Made by a program: the position numbers and the translations under genes | The notes under the pieces: model-generated | What the model was told of the DNA's origin: nothing | What the model saw: only the letters and a program-made list of their open reading frames with translations | Databases searched by the model: none | Shown: one piece after another, positions 54,354 to 62,511 of the stretch | Position numbering within the stretch: position 1 is the stretch's first letter | Layout: each line of letters begins with the position of its first letter | DNA from: Acidobacteria bacterium Ga0077551 | GTDB taxonomy: Bacteria; Pseudomonadota; Alphaproteobacteria; Caulobacterales; Hyphomonadaceae | DNA length: 64,000 bases | Assembly (NCBI GenBank): GCA_001464545.1 | Contig: LNFC01000022.1 | Coordinates: 124,001-188,000, forward strand | Direction: 5' to 3'

Positions 54354-55850
54354 CTAATGGCTTTTGCCGCGCCCGAGATCCGACAGGATGCGGGCTGCAG
54401 CGAGGCGGCCGGACAGCGTCGCCATCGGGACGCCCGGCCCCGGATGAGTTGAACCGCCGGCGAGGTAAAGGCCGGGAATGCGGGCAGCACTTCCAGGCCG
54501 CGCAAAACTCGCCATCGGGCCATGATTGGCCTGGCCATACAGCGCGCCGCCGGTAGCCGGAAAGAGATTTGCAAAACCCTGCGGTGTCGTCGCGGCGCCC
54601 TCTGACAGGCCGCCATCGAGGGTAAGCCCGCAAGAGGCGAGCTGTTCCAGCACGCGGCTGGAGAACCTGCCGGCATCGATGATCGGCGATTGGTCCAGGT
54701 CCCCGTCGGGAGGCGCGTTAATCAGAAGCAACAGTCGCTCGGGTCCGTCCGGCACCGCGTCCCCGCGGCGGTCCTGGGCGCAGATATAGACCGTTGGCCG
54801 CTGCGTGATCGTCCGGTCACGGAAGACCGAATCGAATTCACCCTTGTAGTCGTCGGAGAAAAACACATTGTGATAAGCGAGCGGCAAACCTCGGCTCTGC
54901 GCCGCAACGCACCAGGTGATCGCCGACAGGGATCTCGCGCGGCGGGGCACGCCGGGCACTGACCCGCGCACATCACCACCGAGCAGGCCCGCCGAAAGCG
55001 CCGACGCATCGCCGTTGAAGACCACCGCGCCAGCGGGGATCTCCTCGCCGGATTTAAGCCGCACGCCGCACACCGCGCCCCGGCTCACGAGGATGCGCTC
55101 GGCCTCTTCGCCAAAGCGGAATTTCGCGCCGCCTGACTCGGCGAGGCGCCGCACCGCTCCGGCCAGCGCGCGCATCCCGCCATCCAGAAGCCAGACACCG
55201 TCCTGCTCGACATGCGCGATCAGCATCAGGGTCGCCGGCGCGCGGAACGGGGAAGAGCCGACATAGGTTGAATACCGGCCAAAAAGCTGGCGCAGTCGAG
55301 GATCCGTGAACCGTTGGCGCAGGCGCGACCAGTAGGTATCGAAAGGGCGGGTGCGCCACATTGCGCCGAGGTCGCCGACCCTCAGCATCAGGCTGGCCGC
55401 GTTCGGCTTCTGGGCCGCCATGAAGGTGTCCTTCAGGGTCGTGTGAATGTCGCGGCACTCGGAAATGAAGCCCCGGTAAGCCTCTCCCTCTCGGCGGCCT
55501 GCAAAGGCGCCGATCGCGTCGGCCGATGCGTCTATGTCGGCATGCAGGTCCAGCACGCCGGACTCGCGCCAGGCGTGACGCGCGAGCACCGAGGCAGGCG
55601 TCAACCCCAGCGACGTGCCGAAAGTCTGCCCCCCGGTTTCGAACAGCGCTTCGAACACCCAGCGCATCGTGAACACGGTCGGGCCGGCATCGATGTGCGT
55701 CCCGCCAGCCTCGACCTGCCGCATCTTGCCGCCTTCGCAGGCCGCCTTGTCGAGCACGGTGACATCGAGCCCGGCATGCGCGAGGTCACTTGCCGCTGCG
55801 AGGCCGCCGGCGCCGGCGCCGATCACGACGACTCGTCCCCGGGAGGTCAC
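54354..55850 (-). CDS. crtD: Hydroxyneurosporene/methoxyneurosporene desaturase CrtD
   Basis: CrtI-related 3,4-desaturase of the spirilloxanthin/spheroidene pathway, about 498 residues. The FAD motif at the very N-terminus is VVVIGAGAGGLAAASDLAHAG, in outline. CrtD-typical sequence follows: GGKMRQVEAGGTHIDAGPTVFTM (in outline) and MRALAGAVRRLAESGGAKF. The C-terminus reads GLYLAGGSTHPGPGVPMATLSGRLAA. The GTG start (VTSRGRVVVIG) overlaps the TGA of the upstream membrane protein gene as GTGA, so translation is coupled; longer frames lie inside that gene. Confidence 0.93.
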   Translation of the reverse strand: MTSRGRVVVIGAGAGGLAAASDLAHAGLDVTVLDKAACEGGKMRQVEAGGTHIDAGPTVFTMRWVFEALFETGGQTFGTSLGLTPASVLARHAWRESGVLDLHADIDASADAIGAFAGRREGEAYRGFISECRDIHTTLKDTFMAAQKPNAASLMLRVGDLGAMWRTRPFDTYWSRLRQRFTDPRLRQLFGRYSTYVGSSPFRAPATLMLIAHVEQDGVWLLDGGMRALAGAVRRLAESGGAKFRFGEEAERILVSRGAVCGVRLKSGEEIPAGAVVFNGDASALSAGLLGGDVRGSVPGVPRRARSLSAITWCVAAQSRGLPLAYHNVFFSDDYKGEFDSVFRDRTITQRPTVYICAQDRRGDAVPDGPERLLLLINAPPDGDLDQSPIIDAGRFSSRVLEQLASCGLTLDGGLSEGAATTPQGFANLFPATGGALYGQANHGPMASFARPGSAARIPGLYLAGGSTHPGPGVPMATLSGRLAAARILSDLGRGKSH

Positions 55851-56596
55851 GCGGCTGCCTTCGTCCGGGCACGGCGCAGCGGCGCGGTCGCGGCGCGCTG
55901 ATGGTACAGGATGAGAGACACGCCCACGATAAGCGGAATGCTCCAGAGCAACGGAGACAGCGCAAGCTCCGGCACATAGCGGACCGCGCCGAAGGCGAGG
56001 AAGGCAGTATAGACAGAAATGCCCGTGCCCACGAGCGCCTTGATGTGTTCGGTCAGCCATTCGAGCGGCTGCGGCCGCGAGCGGAGCATGAACCAGAGAT
56101 TGGTGCCAACCGTGGCAAATCCGATGATCGACATGCCGACCATCATCCACTGGCCGATCAGGATACCCTGCACGGCGCAGTTCAGGGCAGCGGCTGTGAG
56201 CACAACCTGCAAGGAGATGTTGAGCGGGGACCGGTGACGCGCGTGATCGGTCCGGTTCAGGATGCAGGCGCGGCCATACCAGGCGAGGTTTATCGTCAGG
56301 ATCGCCAGGAACAGCATCATCCAGCCGAAGATGCCCCGGATGATCTCCGGGTGTCCAAAGATCTCGTGCCCAGCAAGTTTGGGATGGGTTGCGAGCGGCT
56401 CGAGAAGGGTCAGCGTTGCCATCATCGCGGCGAAGCTGGCGGTGGCCAGCATCAGCCCGACGAATACCTGGCCCGACAGCCGGTGGAGGCGGCTGCCCTT
56501 GCGCGCGGCGATGGGTACCCAGAAGCCTGCAAGGCCGGGTGCACCGGTGATGATGTGCGCGGCGATCAGCAATTCGAAGGCATGGTGCATCGACAT
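55847..56596 (-). CDS. Multipass membrane protein coupled to crtD (DUF2306-like)
   Basis: A 249-residue protein with about seven or eight hydrophobic helices, such as LLIAAHIITGAPGLAGFWVP, GWMMLFLAILTINLAWYG and LLWSIPLIVGVSLILY. Histidines recur at helix ends (MHHAFELL, AAHIITG, LHRLSGQVF, FGHPEIIRG, HARHRSP), which could bind heme or metal. It resembles DUF2306-type membrane proteins, without known function. The stop codon overlaps the crtD start, so it is expected to be made together with CrtD and may take part in carotenoid modification or redox supply. An ATG six bases downstream is an alternative start. Confidence 0.75.
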   Translation of the reverse strand: MSMHHAFELLIAAHIITGAPGLAGFWVPIAARKGSRLHRLSGQVFVGLMLATASFAAMMATLTLLEPLATHPKLAGHEIFGHPEIIRGIFGWMMLFLAILTINLAWYGRACILNRTDHARHRSPLNISLQVVLTAAALNCAVQGILIGQWMMVGMSIIGFATVGTNLWFMLRSRPQPLEWLTEHIKALVGTGISVYTAFLAFGAVRYVPELALSPLLWSIPLIVGVSLILYHQRAATAPLRRARTKAAA

Positions 56597-56642
56597 GGAT
56601 ATGCTAGTCCGTGGCAGGAGAAACAGCAGAGGACAATGGTGA

Positions 56643-58016
56643 ATGGCGCAAAAGCAGGGCCCTGCGATTGATCCCCCGCGCCCTCGCCCCCTCTGGCCGG
56701 TCGCCGCGCTGGCCCGGACTCTCTGGCAGGGGGAGGGCAATCTTCTGGCGTTGCTTCCGGCCTCGGCCTATCGCGTCGCCGCAGGCGCGCTCGGCTACTC
56801 GCGCCGGTCGATCATCCTGTTCAACGATCCGGTGGTTGTCCGGCAAATTCTCGAAGACAAGGACGGCATCTTTCCGAAGAGTGACCTGATGGTCGGCGCG
56901 CTCGAGGCACTGATCGGTGAATCGATTTTCGTGACCGACGGAGAGACCTGGCGGCGGCAACGCGCCATGATTGATCCGGCTTTCTCGCACATGCGCTTGT
57001 CGATTGCCTTCAAGGCCATGAGCGAAGCGGTCACCGATCAGGAAGCGCGCCTCGACCAACTCGCGGCTTCCGGAGAGCCCCTGTCGCTCGATCTGGCGAT
57101 GAGCCACCTGACCGCCGACATCATCTGCCGGACGGTCTTTTCGGTGTCGCTGGATGTGGGTGTCGCCCGGGATGTGTTCGACGATTTCATTGTCTTCGAA
57201 CGTGATGTTGCGCAGGTGCGGATTGCGCGATTGATTTCGGACCCGGCCTGGACGCGCGTTCCGCAAAAGCCCGGTGTGCTGGCCGCCTGCGCCCGGATCC
57301 GGTCGCATCTCGGCGCGCTGATCGACGGGCATACGGGTACGGATGATATTGCCGGCGCGGTCATGGCTGCCCGGGACGCTTCCACGGGCGAGGGCTTTTC
57401 GAGGGATGAGCTGATCGACCAGCTGGGCGTCTTCTTTCTCGCCGGACATGAGACGACCGCCAGCGCCCTCACCTGGGCTGTCTACATGCTCGCCAGCCGG
57501 CCGGACATCCTCGCCCGCCTGCGGGCCGAGATCGATGTAGTTGCCGGAGGCGGGCCGGTCAGTTTCGAACACACCCGGCGCATGCCGTTTGCGCGCGCCG
57601 TGTTTCGCGAGACCCTTCGCCTCTATCCGCCCATCACCTTCATGCCGAGAGTGGCGCTCAAGCCGGCCAGCATCGGTGGCCGGACGCTGCGGCGGGGCGC
57701 CCTGGTGATGATCGCGCCCTGGACCCTTCACCGGCACAAATCCTACTGGCAGGAGCCCGACAGGTTCGACCCGGACCGTTTCCTGCCGGAAGGCGAAGCG
57801 GCGCAGACGCCCGGCGCCTTCATTCCGTTCGGGGCCGGGCCGCATACCTGCGTCGGCGCTGGCTTCGCCACAGCTGAAGGCATTCTTGTTCTCGCGCGCC
57901 TTGCGCGCCGGTTCGACTTTGATGTCAGCGAAGCCCGCGGCGTGCGCCCCGTTGCGCGCCTGACGACACGGCCGGCCCGTGAGATCATGTGCCGGGTACG
58001 GCTGCGCCATGTCTGA
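56643..58016 (+). CDS. Cytochrome P450 in the carotenoid cluster
   Basis: A complete bacterial P450 of 457 residues. The heme ligand is Cys403 in FIPFGAGPHTCVGAGFA; the I-helix oxygen motif is FFLAGHETTASAL, with the acid-alcohol pair ETT. The K-helix ExxR is FRETLRLYPP. PDRFDPDRFLPEG is the usual meander sequence. There is no membrane anchor. It is divergent from the crtD operon (about 46 bases between start codons) and its 3' end overlaps the convergent ATP-grasp gene by 32 bases. Location among crt genes suggests a hydrophobic terpenoid or carotenoid substrate; I cannot assign the family or reaction. Confidence 0.9.
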   Translation: MAQKQGPAIDPPRPRPLWPVAALARTLWQGEGNLLALLPASAYRVAAGALGYSRRSIILFNDPVVVRQILEDKDGIFPKSDLMVGALEALIGESIFVTDGETWRRQRAMIDPAFSHMRLSIAFKAMSEAVTDQEARLDQLAASGEPLSLDLAMSHLTADIICRTVFSVSLDVGVARDVFDDFIVFERDVAQVRIARLISDPAWTRVPQKPGVLAACARIRSHLGALIDGHTGTDDIAGAVMAARDASTGEGFSRDELIDQLGVFFLAGHETTASALTWAVYMLASRPDILARLRAEIDVVAGGGPVSFEHTRRMPFARAVFRETLRLYPPITFMPRVALKPASIGGRTLRRGALVMIAPWTLHRHKSYWQEPDRFDPDRFLPEGEAAQTPGAFIPFGAGPHTCVGAGFATAEGILVLARLARRFDFDVSEARGVRPVARLTTRPAREIMCRVRLRHV

Positions 58017-59184
58017 CCTCTGAGTCGAAAGGGACGCCGGGCCGGTCTTCGGGAGGAATCCAGGTGATGTCGCGCGTGGCGGCTTCGCCAAGAGAAACCT
58101 TCTCGAACATCGCCCGGCGCAACACGGGCCAGGACATCGGCGTGAACAGGAAAAAGGGCAGGGGATCGTTCAGCCGGAACAATACATCCTGCGAGGTCAG
58201 AAAGGCCTTCAGTCTACGGAAGAACTCCCGGGGCCGGAACAGGGCGCCATAAACCTCGAGAAGGGCGGTATGCCCTTCCTGGAAAGCCCGGACCGGCCGC
58301 ATGGCGATCGGCCGCGCTTCGGGAAGGTTCAGCACCGCTTGGGCAAGTCCATCGGGGTTGAGGAAGTGAACGCCGCTCGTCAGGCGGGGATTGCATTCGA
58401 TGGCGCACGGAACACCTTGCGCGTCTTCGATGAAGTCAAACGAGATGAAACCCGTATAGGCTTCAGCTTCGACAAAGCGGCGGATCCAGCTGGCTGCGGC
58501 AGGGCAATCATCGACCCGCTCGAACGAGACCGATACGGTTCCCGAATAAATCCGGCCTTGGTAGAGCGCGGTTGCCAGGATTTCTCCGTCACGGGCTACG
58601 CTTAACGAGCTGACATGCCGGCCCGGCAATCGTGCCTGCACCAGCATGCCCGGCTGCCGGTCCGCCGGGGTCAGCGGGTCACCCTTGCGCCGCAAGGATA
58701 CGCCGATGCCCGAGCAACCATGCGCGGGCTTTACGATGTAGTCTTGCGCCGCTGCGAGCGTGAGCGCGGCCGGAGTATGGCCTTCATGGGTTTCCGGAAC
58801 TGTCAGGCCGATCAGGTCTGCGGCGCGGTTGAAAGCGAGCTTGTCGTGCAGGCGTGCCAACTTGTGCTGCGGCGGACAATAAAGCCGGGATCGCGCGGGC
58901 AGACGCCCGGCAAGGCTTGCGGCATGCAGGGCCTCTTCCGAAACCGGGACAACTATATCGATGTCTTCCTGCCGGACGATCGCCTCCAGGGCATCAAGGT
59001 AGGCCGCCGGATTGGCATTGGGCGCCGGCACCCGGATCGATTTGGCCACCGAGCGGGAGGCCCGGCAAACATGCAATCCGAAGGGTTCGGCCACGATCAC
59101 GCGGGCACCAGCCTGGTGCAAGGCGCGGGCGAGTTCGAGGGCCTTTGGCAATCGCCCAAGTGTGAGAAGTACCGTCTTGGGCAT
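57985..59184 (-). CDS. ATP-grasp ligase in the carotenoid cluster
   Basis: A 399-residue ATP-grasp protein, a fold that activates a carboxylate as acyl phosphate and joins it to an amine or thiol. The N-terminal preATP-grasp domain is MPKTVLLTLGRLPKALELAR (in outline). ATP-binding lysine lies in DYIVKPAHGCSGIGVSL, and metal-binding residues in PCAIECNPRLTSGVHFL (E-x-N-x-R). It resembles carbamoyl-phosphate synthetase large-subunit-like stand-alone ligases of unknown substrate. The ATG chosen leaves a PpsR-like operator just upstream; starts up to 39 bases earlier are in frame but would place that operator inside the gene. Divergent from crtB. Confidence 0.85.
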   Translation of the reverse strand: MPKTVLLTLGRLPKALELARALHQAGARVIVAEPFGLHVCRASRSVAKSIRVPAPNANPAAYLDALEAIVRQEDIDIVVPVSEEALHAASLAGRLPARSRLYCPPQHKLARLHDKLAFNRAADLIGLTVPETHEGHTPAALTLAAAQDYIVKPAHGCSGIGVSLRRKGDPLTPADRQPGMLVQARLPGRHVSSLSVARDGEILATALYQGRIYSGTVSVSFERVDDCPAAASWIRRFVEAEAYTGFISFDFIEDAQGVPCAIECNPRLTSGVHFLNPDGLAQAVLNLPEARPIAMRPVRAFQEGHTALLEVYGALFRPREFFRRLKAFLTSQDVLFRLNDPLPFFLFTPMSWPVLRRAMFEKVSLGEAATRDITWIPPEDRPGVPFDSEVRHGAAVPGT

Positions 59185-59204
59185 CTCTTGCGTCCGCAGT
59201 GTGC

Positions 59205-59248
59205 CGTCCATCAGGGATGACACAAGTAAGTGTAAAATATAATGTGCC
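59205..59248. promoter_or_regulatory. Tandem PpsR-like sites and crtB promoter, shared with the ATP-grasp gene
   Basis: CGTC-CATCAGGGAT-GACA (59205-59222) differs from the PpsR consensus only in the first base. Exactly eight bases on, a second, half-degenerate site begins with TGTA (59231-59248). A perfect -10, TATAAT (59238-59243), lies on the plus strand with ATGACA about 15 bases upstream as a possible -35, directing crtB. On the minus strand the same sites precede the ATP-grasp gene. Confidence 0.55.
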
Positions 59249-59349
59249 CCAATTCTTTCGGGCTGGCCATATGGCTTGGATTCAGTTCGACTGGCGCTAG
59301 ACTTGATTGTGGACGGCGTTTTGTGTGCCGCCGGAAAGAGAAATTCTGG

Positions 59350-60399
59350 ATGAGGGTTTCAGGCACCGACAACGCGGCTGAACTGGCTTCGGATCTGGCT
59401 GCCTGCGGGCGCATCATCCGGGATGGCTCCAAGAGTTTCCACGCTGCTTCCCTTCTGCTGCCGCGCGATGTGCGCGCTGCCGCTTATGCCCTCTATGCCT
59501 TCTGCCGCGTCTCCGATGACGCCGTGGACGAAGGCGCCCATCCCGAAGCCGCGCTGCAGGACGTGCGCCGCCGCCTGAAACTCGCCGATGCGGGCCAGCC
59601 GGATCCCGCAAGTGTGGACCGTGCCTTCGCCTGGGTGTTGCGCGCTTACGGCATTCCCTTTGCGGTGCCGGAAGCCCTCGTCGAAGGCTTTGAATGGGAT
59701 GCGCAGGGCCGCCGGTTCGAGACGCTGGAAGACGTGAAATCCTATGCCGCGCGCGTCGCCGCCACCGTCGGCGTGATGATGACGCTGGTGATGGGTGTGC
59801 GCAGCCCGGTGGCGCTCGCCCGCGCCTGTGATCTCGGCCTCGCGATGCAGCTCACCAATATCGCGCGCGATATCGGCGAGGATGCGCGGGCCGGGCGCTG
59901 CTACCTGCCCACCGAATGGCTGCGCGATGCCGGGCTTACCTCCGAAGGTCTTGCCGCGCTCAGCGAAGCGGATGGCCGCGTGCGCCTGCTCACCGAGCGG
60001 ATGCTGGACGCCGCCCGCCCGCTCTACGCCTCCGGCATCAGCGGCATAGCCCTCTTGCCCGAAGCCTGCCGCCCCGCCATCCGCGCCGCCGCCGCGATCT
60101 ATGCCGAGATCGGCGCCGAGATTGCCCGCGCCGGGCATGACAGCATCGCCCAGCGCGCCGTCGTCTCGAAACGCCGCAAGATCGCGCTCGCCGCCGGCTC
60201 CTTCATCCCGGGCCGCCCCGGCGCCGCCAACCTGGAAGCGCCGCCTGCGCCCGAATGCCAGTTCCTCATCGACGCCGTCGAGGACGCGCCCGCGCCGCCG
60301 CCGGTTTTGGTGGACGCGCCAAAGGCAGGCTCGGCGCCCTGGGCGATCGACCTGTTTCTGAGACTGGAACAACGCGATCTCTATCCCGGACAGGGTTGA
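59350..60399 (+). CDS. crtB: Phytoene synthase
   Basis: Condenses two GGPP to phytoene, the first carotenoid-specific step. The 349-residue protein has the two Asp-rich motifs: FCRVSDDAVDEGAH and the second in MQLTNIARDIGEDARAGRCYLP (in outline), plus AAAIYAEIGAEIARAG. A Pro-rich stretch near the C-terminus (EDAPAPPPVLVDAP) is a lineage-specific extension. The ATG chosen (MRVSGTDNAAEL) follows GGAAAGAG; the open frame upstream is promoter sequence. It lies divergently to the ATP-grasp gene and is followed by a short ORF. Confidence 0.95.
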   Translation: MRVSGTDNAAELASDLAACGRIIRDGSKSFHAASLLLPRDVRAAAYALYAFCRVSDDAVDEGAHPEAALQDVRRRLKLADAGQPDPASVDRAFAWVLRAYGIPFAVPEALVEGFEWDAQGRRFETLEDVKSYAARVAATVGVMMTLVMGVRSPVALARACDLGLAMQLTNIARDIGEDARAGRCYLPTEWLRDAGLTSEGLAALSEADGRVRLLTERMLDAARPLYASGISGIALLPEACRPAIRAAAAIYAEIGAEIARAGHDSIAQRAVVSKRRKIALAAGSFIPGRPGAANLEAPPAPECQFLIDAVEDAPAPPPVLVDAPKAGSAPWAIDLFLRLEQRDLYPGQG

Positions 60400-60403
60400 C
60401 CCC

Positions 60404-60553
60404 ATGCACAGCCTCTTCCTGCTCGAACTCGTGATCTTCAGCGGCTCCGCGCTCGCCTGGGGCTTCTGGGAACTCTGGAGCACAGACCGCGACATCAAGA
60501 AACGCGAGGCTGAAGAAGCCGCCGCTGCAACCGCCGCGGACCAGAAGGCCTGA
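60404..60553 (+). CDS. Small 49-residue membrane protein downstream of crtB
   Basis: A short ORF four bases after the crtB stop, in the same direction, with the ribosome-binding region ACAGGG. It encodes one hydrophobic helix (LFLLELVIFSGSALAWGFWEL) followed by a charged, Ala/Glu-rich tail (STDRDIKKREAEEAAAA). Its stop lies three bases from the convergent crtC stop, so the space between the genes is fully used. Tight packing supports a real gene cotranscribed with crtB. I recognise no family. Confidence 0.65.
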   Translation: MHSLFLLELVIFSGSALAWGFWELWSTDRDIKKREAEEAAAATAADQKA

Positions 60554-60556
60554 CGC

Positions 60557-61522
60557 CTATTTGTTGAGGGGCCGCCGCGGCATGCGGAAAGGCAGCATCA
60601 GCTTGACCTGACCCATCGCCAGCCGGTCGCCGTCAAAACTCTCATGCACACCCGCCGCGCGCGGGCCGAGCAGGTCGCTCTCGATGATCGAACGGCTGTA
60701 GAAGGGCGAGTCCTCAAGTGTGCGCCCGAGGCGGACGAACGTCCCGTTGCCCGCCCGCGTCGTGCGCTTGATCCGGAAAATCGGCGTCGGGGACAAGGTC
60801 GCCTTGGGCGGCGGATCGAATGTCTGCCAGCTGCCATCCGGCGCAAACATCAGGGCGAGGCCGCGCTCGGTCCCGCTGCGCTCCACCGTGTTGTAGAGGA
60901 TTGCCGTGCGCCCGTCGGCAGCCTGCACGCGCGACCAGTCCCAGTATCGGAACGCGTCCTCGATCGGCGACTGGCCGCGATTGGTGTCGAAGTAGGCGTC
61001 GCCCCGCCAGCGAAGACCCGGTGCGCTGAAGTCCACCTCCACATCCGCAGACGGCGCAACCGGTTGCCAGGAATGGGCGCCGGCCGAGTCCAGCTGGAAC
61101 ACCTGCGTGTTCAGCGCGCGCGGCGTGATCCGGATCTGCCCACGCACGGGCAGGGGCACAGGCATGCCATATTCCGCGATGTCGATGGTCAGCCTTGTCC
61201 CGTCCCAATGCAGCGAACTCGGCCCGATGCGCAGGCTGGAATCGTCCGCCTGCAGATCACCGCGTCCGCGCTCGGTCATCGCCCAGCGGCTGCGGCTCCG
61301 GCCATACAACGCGACATTCACCGCGCAGTGATTGTAGGGGTCGCCCCGTCCGGACCAGGCATAGTAGGGTGAAAACACGCTGCCAACGAAGGCGATCACG
61401 GTGAAACCGAAATCACCATCCTTGCTCAGGCCGTCGGCATACCACCACGTATAGCCGCCGGGCGGCGTCGCTGTATCAAACAGGCGAGGCAGCGGCGCGG
61501 GCGCTAATTTCGCATTGGCCAT
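60557..61522 (-). CDS. crtC: Carotenoid 1,2-hydratase (hydroxyneurosporene synthase)
   Basis: Adds water to the terminal double bond of acyclic carotenoids (lycopene or neurosporene), the entry to the spirilloxanthin pathway. The 321-residue protein carries the CrtC hallmarks: GGYTWWYADGLSKDGDFGFTVIAFVGSVFSPYYAWSGR (in outline), DPYNHCAVNVALYG and YFDTNRGQSPIEDAFRYWDWSR (in outline). The ATG MANAKLAP is preferred over a TTG two codons upstream. It is divergent from crtE and convergent with the small ORF after crtB. Confidence 0.94.
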   Translation of the reverse strand: MANAKLAPAPLPRLFDTATPPGGYTWWYADGLSKDGDFGFTVIAFVGSVFSPYYAWSGRGDPYNHCAVNVALYGRSRSRWAMTERGRGDLQADDSSLRIGPSSLHWDGTRLTIDIAEYGMPVPLPVRGQIRITPRALNTQVFQLDSAGAHSWQPVAPSADVEVDFSAPGLRWRGDAYFDTNRGQSPIEDAFRYWDWSRVQAADGRTAILYNTVERSGTERGLALMFAPDGSWQTFDPPPKATLSPTPIFRIKRTTRAGNGTFVRLGRTLEDSPFYSRSIIESDLLGPRAAGVHESFDGDRLAMGQVKLMLPFRMPRRPLNK

Positions 61523-61548
61523 CCGCAATCCCTCTTGAAACCAGAAAA

Positions 61549-61592
61549 CGTCAATTCAGTTTGACAGTCAAGAATGACAACATAAGATGACA
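61549..61592. promoter_or_regulatory. crtE promoter with tandem PpsR-like sites (crtC/crtE)
   Basis: CGTC-AATTCAGTTT-GACA (61549-61566) and TGAC-AACATAAGAT-GACA (61575-61592) each differ by one base from TGTC-N10-GACA and are separated by exactly 8 bases. They cover a sigma-70 type promoter for crtE: TTGACA at 61561-61566, a 16-base spacer and TAAGAT at 61583-61588. The divergent crtC could be controlled by the same sites. Confidence 0.65.
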
Positions 61593-61605
61593 TATCGGAG
61601 GACGC

Positions 61606-62478
61606 ATGGACGTAGGCACTTTGATCGAACGCGTACTCGAGCGCTCCGTTGCGAGCGCAGAGGGTCCCGGCGCGCCCCCGTTGCTGGGCCGCGCCCTCCG
61701 CCATTCCGTCTTTCCGGGCGGCGCCCGGGTCCGGCCGAAACTCTGCGTTGCGGTGGCGGCCGCCTGCGGCGAAGGCCGGGGCATCGAAGCGGCCTCCGGC
61801 GCCGGCGCCGCGCTTGAACTGATGCATTGCGCCTCGCTTGTCCATGATGATCTGCCCGCCTTTGACGGCGCCGCGATCCGCCGGGGTAAGCCGTCCGTGC
61901 ATGCCGCCTACGGCGAAGCCATCGCCGTCCTCGCGGGCGACGCCCTGATCGTCATGGCTTTTGATACGCTGCTGCGCGAGTGCCGCGCCTCGCCTGAAGC
62001 CCTCGCCCCGCTGATGTCGATCCTCATCAACGCCGTCGGCACCCCGCGCGGAATCGTGGCCGGCCAGGCCTGGGAAAGCGAACCCGTCATCGATCTCAGC
62101 GCCTATCATCAGGCGAAAACCGGCGCCCTGTTTGTCGCTGCCTCGATGTCCGGCGCCGCTGCGGCGGGCCTCGATCCTGCGCCCTGGCGCGCGCTCGGCG
62201 AACGTCTCGGCGAGGCCTATCAGGTTGCTGACGACCTGCGCGACGTGCTGCTGGACGAGGAAGAACTCGGAAAGCCGGCCGGGCAGGATGCCTCGCACCT
62301 GCGCCCGAACGCAGTGCAGAATTTCGGCGTTGCCGGCGCCATCGCGCGCCTCAAGGGCCTTATCGCGGACGCCTCGGACTCGATCCCGGACTGCGCCGGC
62401 GCGCCGATGCTGCGCGAGATCGTACACGGCCAGGCCGCGCGCCTGATGCCGCAAAGCCTGCTGCGCAACGTGGCCTGA
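61606..62478 (+). CDS. crtE: Geranylgeranyl diphosphate synthase
   Basis: Trans-prenyltransferase of 290 residues making GGPP from IPP and FPP/GPP. The first Asp-rich motif is SLVHDDLPAFDGAAIRRGKPS, in outline, with DDLPxFD but G-A after it where acidic residues are frequent. The second is AYQVADDLRDVLLD. HSVFPGGARVRPKL is the IPP-binding region. A GGAGGA ribosome-binding site precedes the ATG. It heads a unit crtE-crtF-(bchC) driven by a promoter with tandem PpsR-like sites. Confidence 0.95.
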   Translation: MDVGTLIERVLERSVASAEGPGAPPLLGRALRHSVFPGGARVRPKLCVAVAAACGEGRGIEAASGAGAALELMHCASLVHDDLPAFDGAAIRRGKPSVHAAYGEAIAVLAGDALIVMAFDTLLRECRASPEALAPLMSILINAVGTPRGIVAGQAWESEPVIDLSAYHQAKTGALFVAASMSGAAAAGLDPAPWRALGERLGEAYQVADDLRDVLLDEEELGKPAGQDASHLRPNAVQNFGVAGAIARLKGLIADASDSIPDCAGAPMLREIVHGQAARLMPQSLLRNVA

Positions 62479-62511
62479 CGCGCACATGCAAGGGCCGGGG
62501 AGGGCGCTGCC

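Noticed and set aside
52459..54633. 724-residue open frame antisense to crtI
   Set aside because: crtI is certain on the plus strand; this is a codon-bias shadow.
56597..56642. Search for a PpsR site between the P450 and the membrane protein/crtD operon
   Set aside because: No TGTC-N10-GACA-like sequence with at most one mismatch was found in this 46-base gap.
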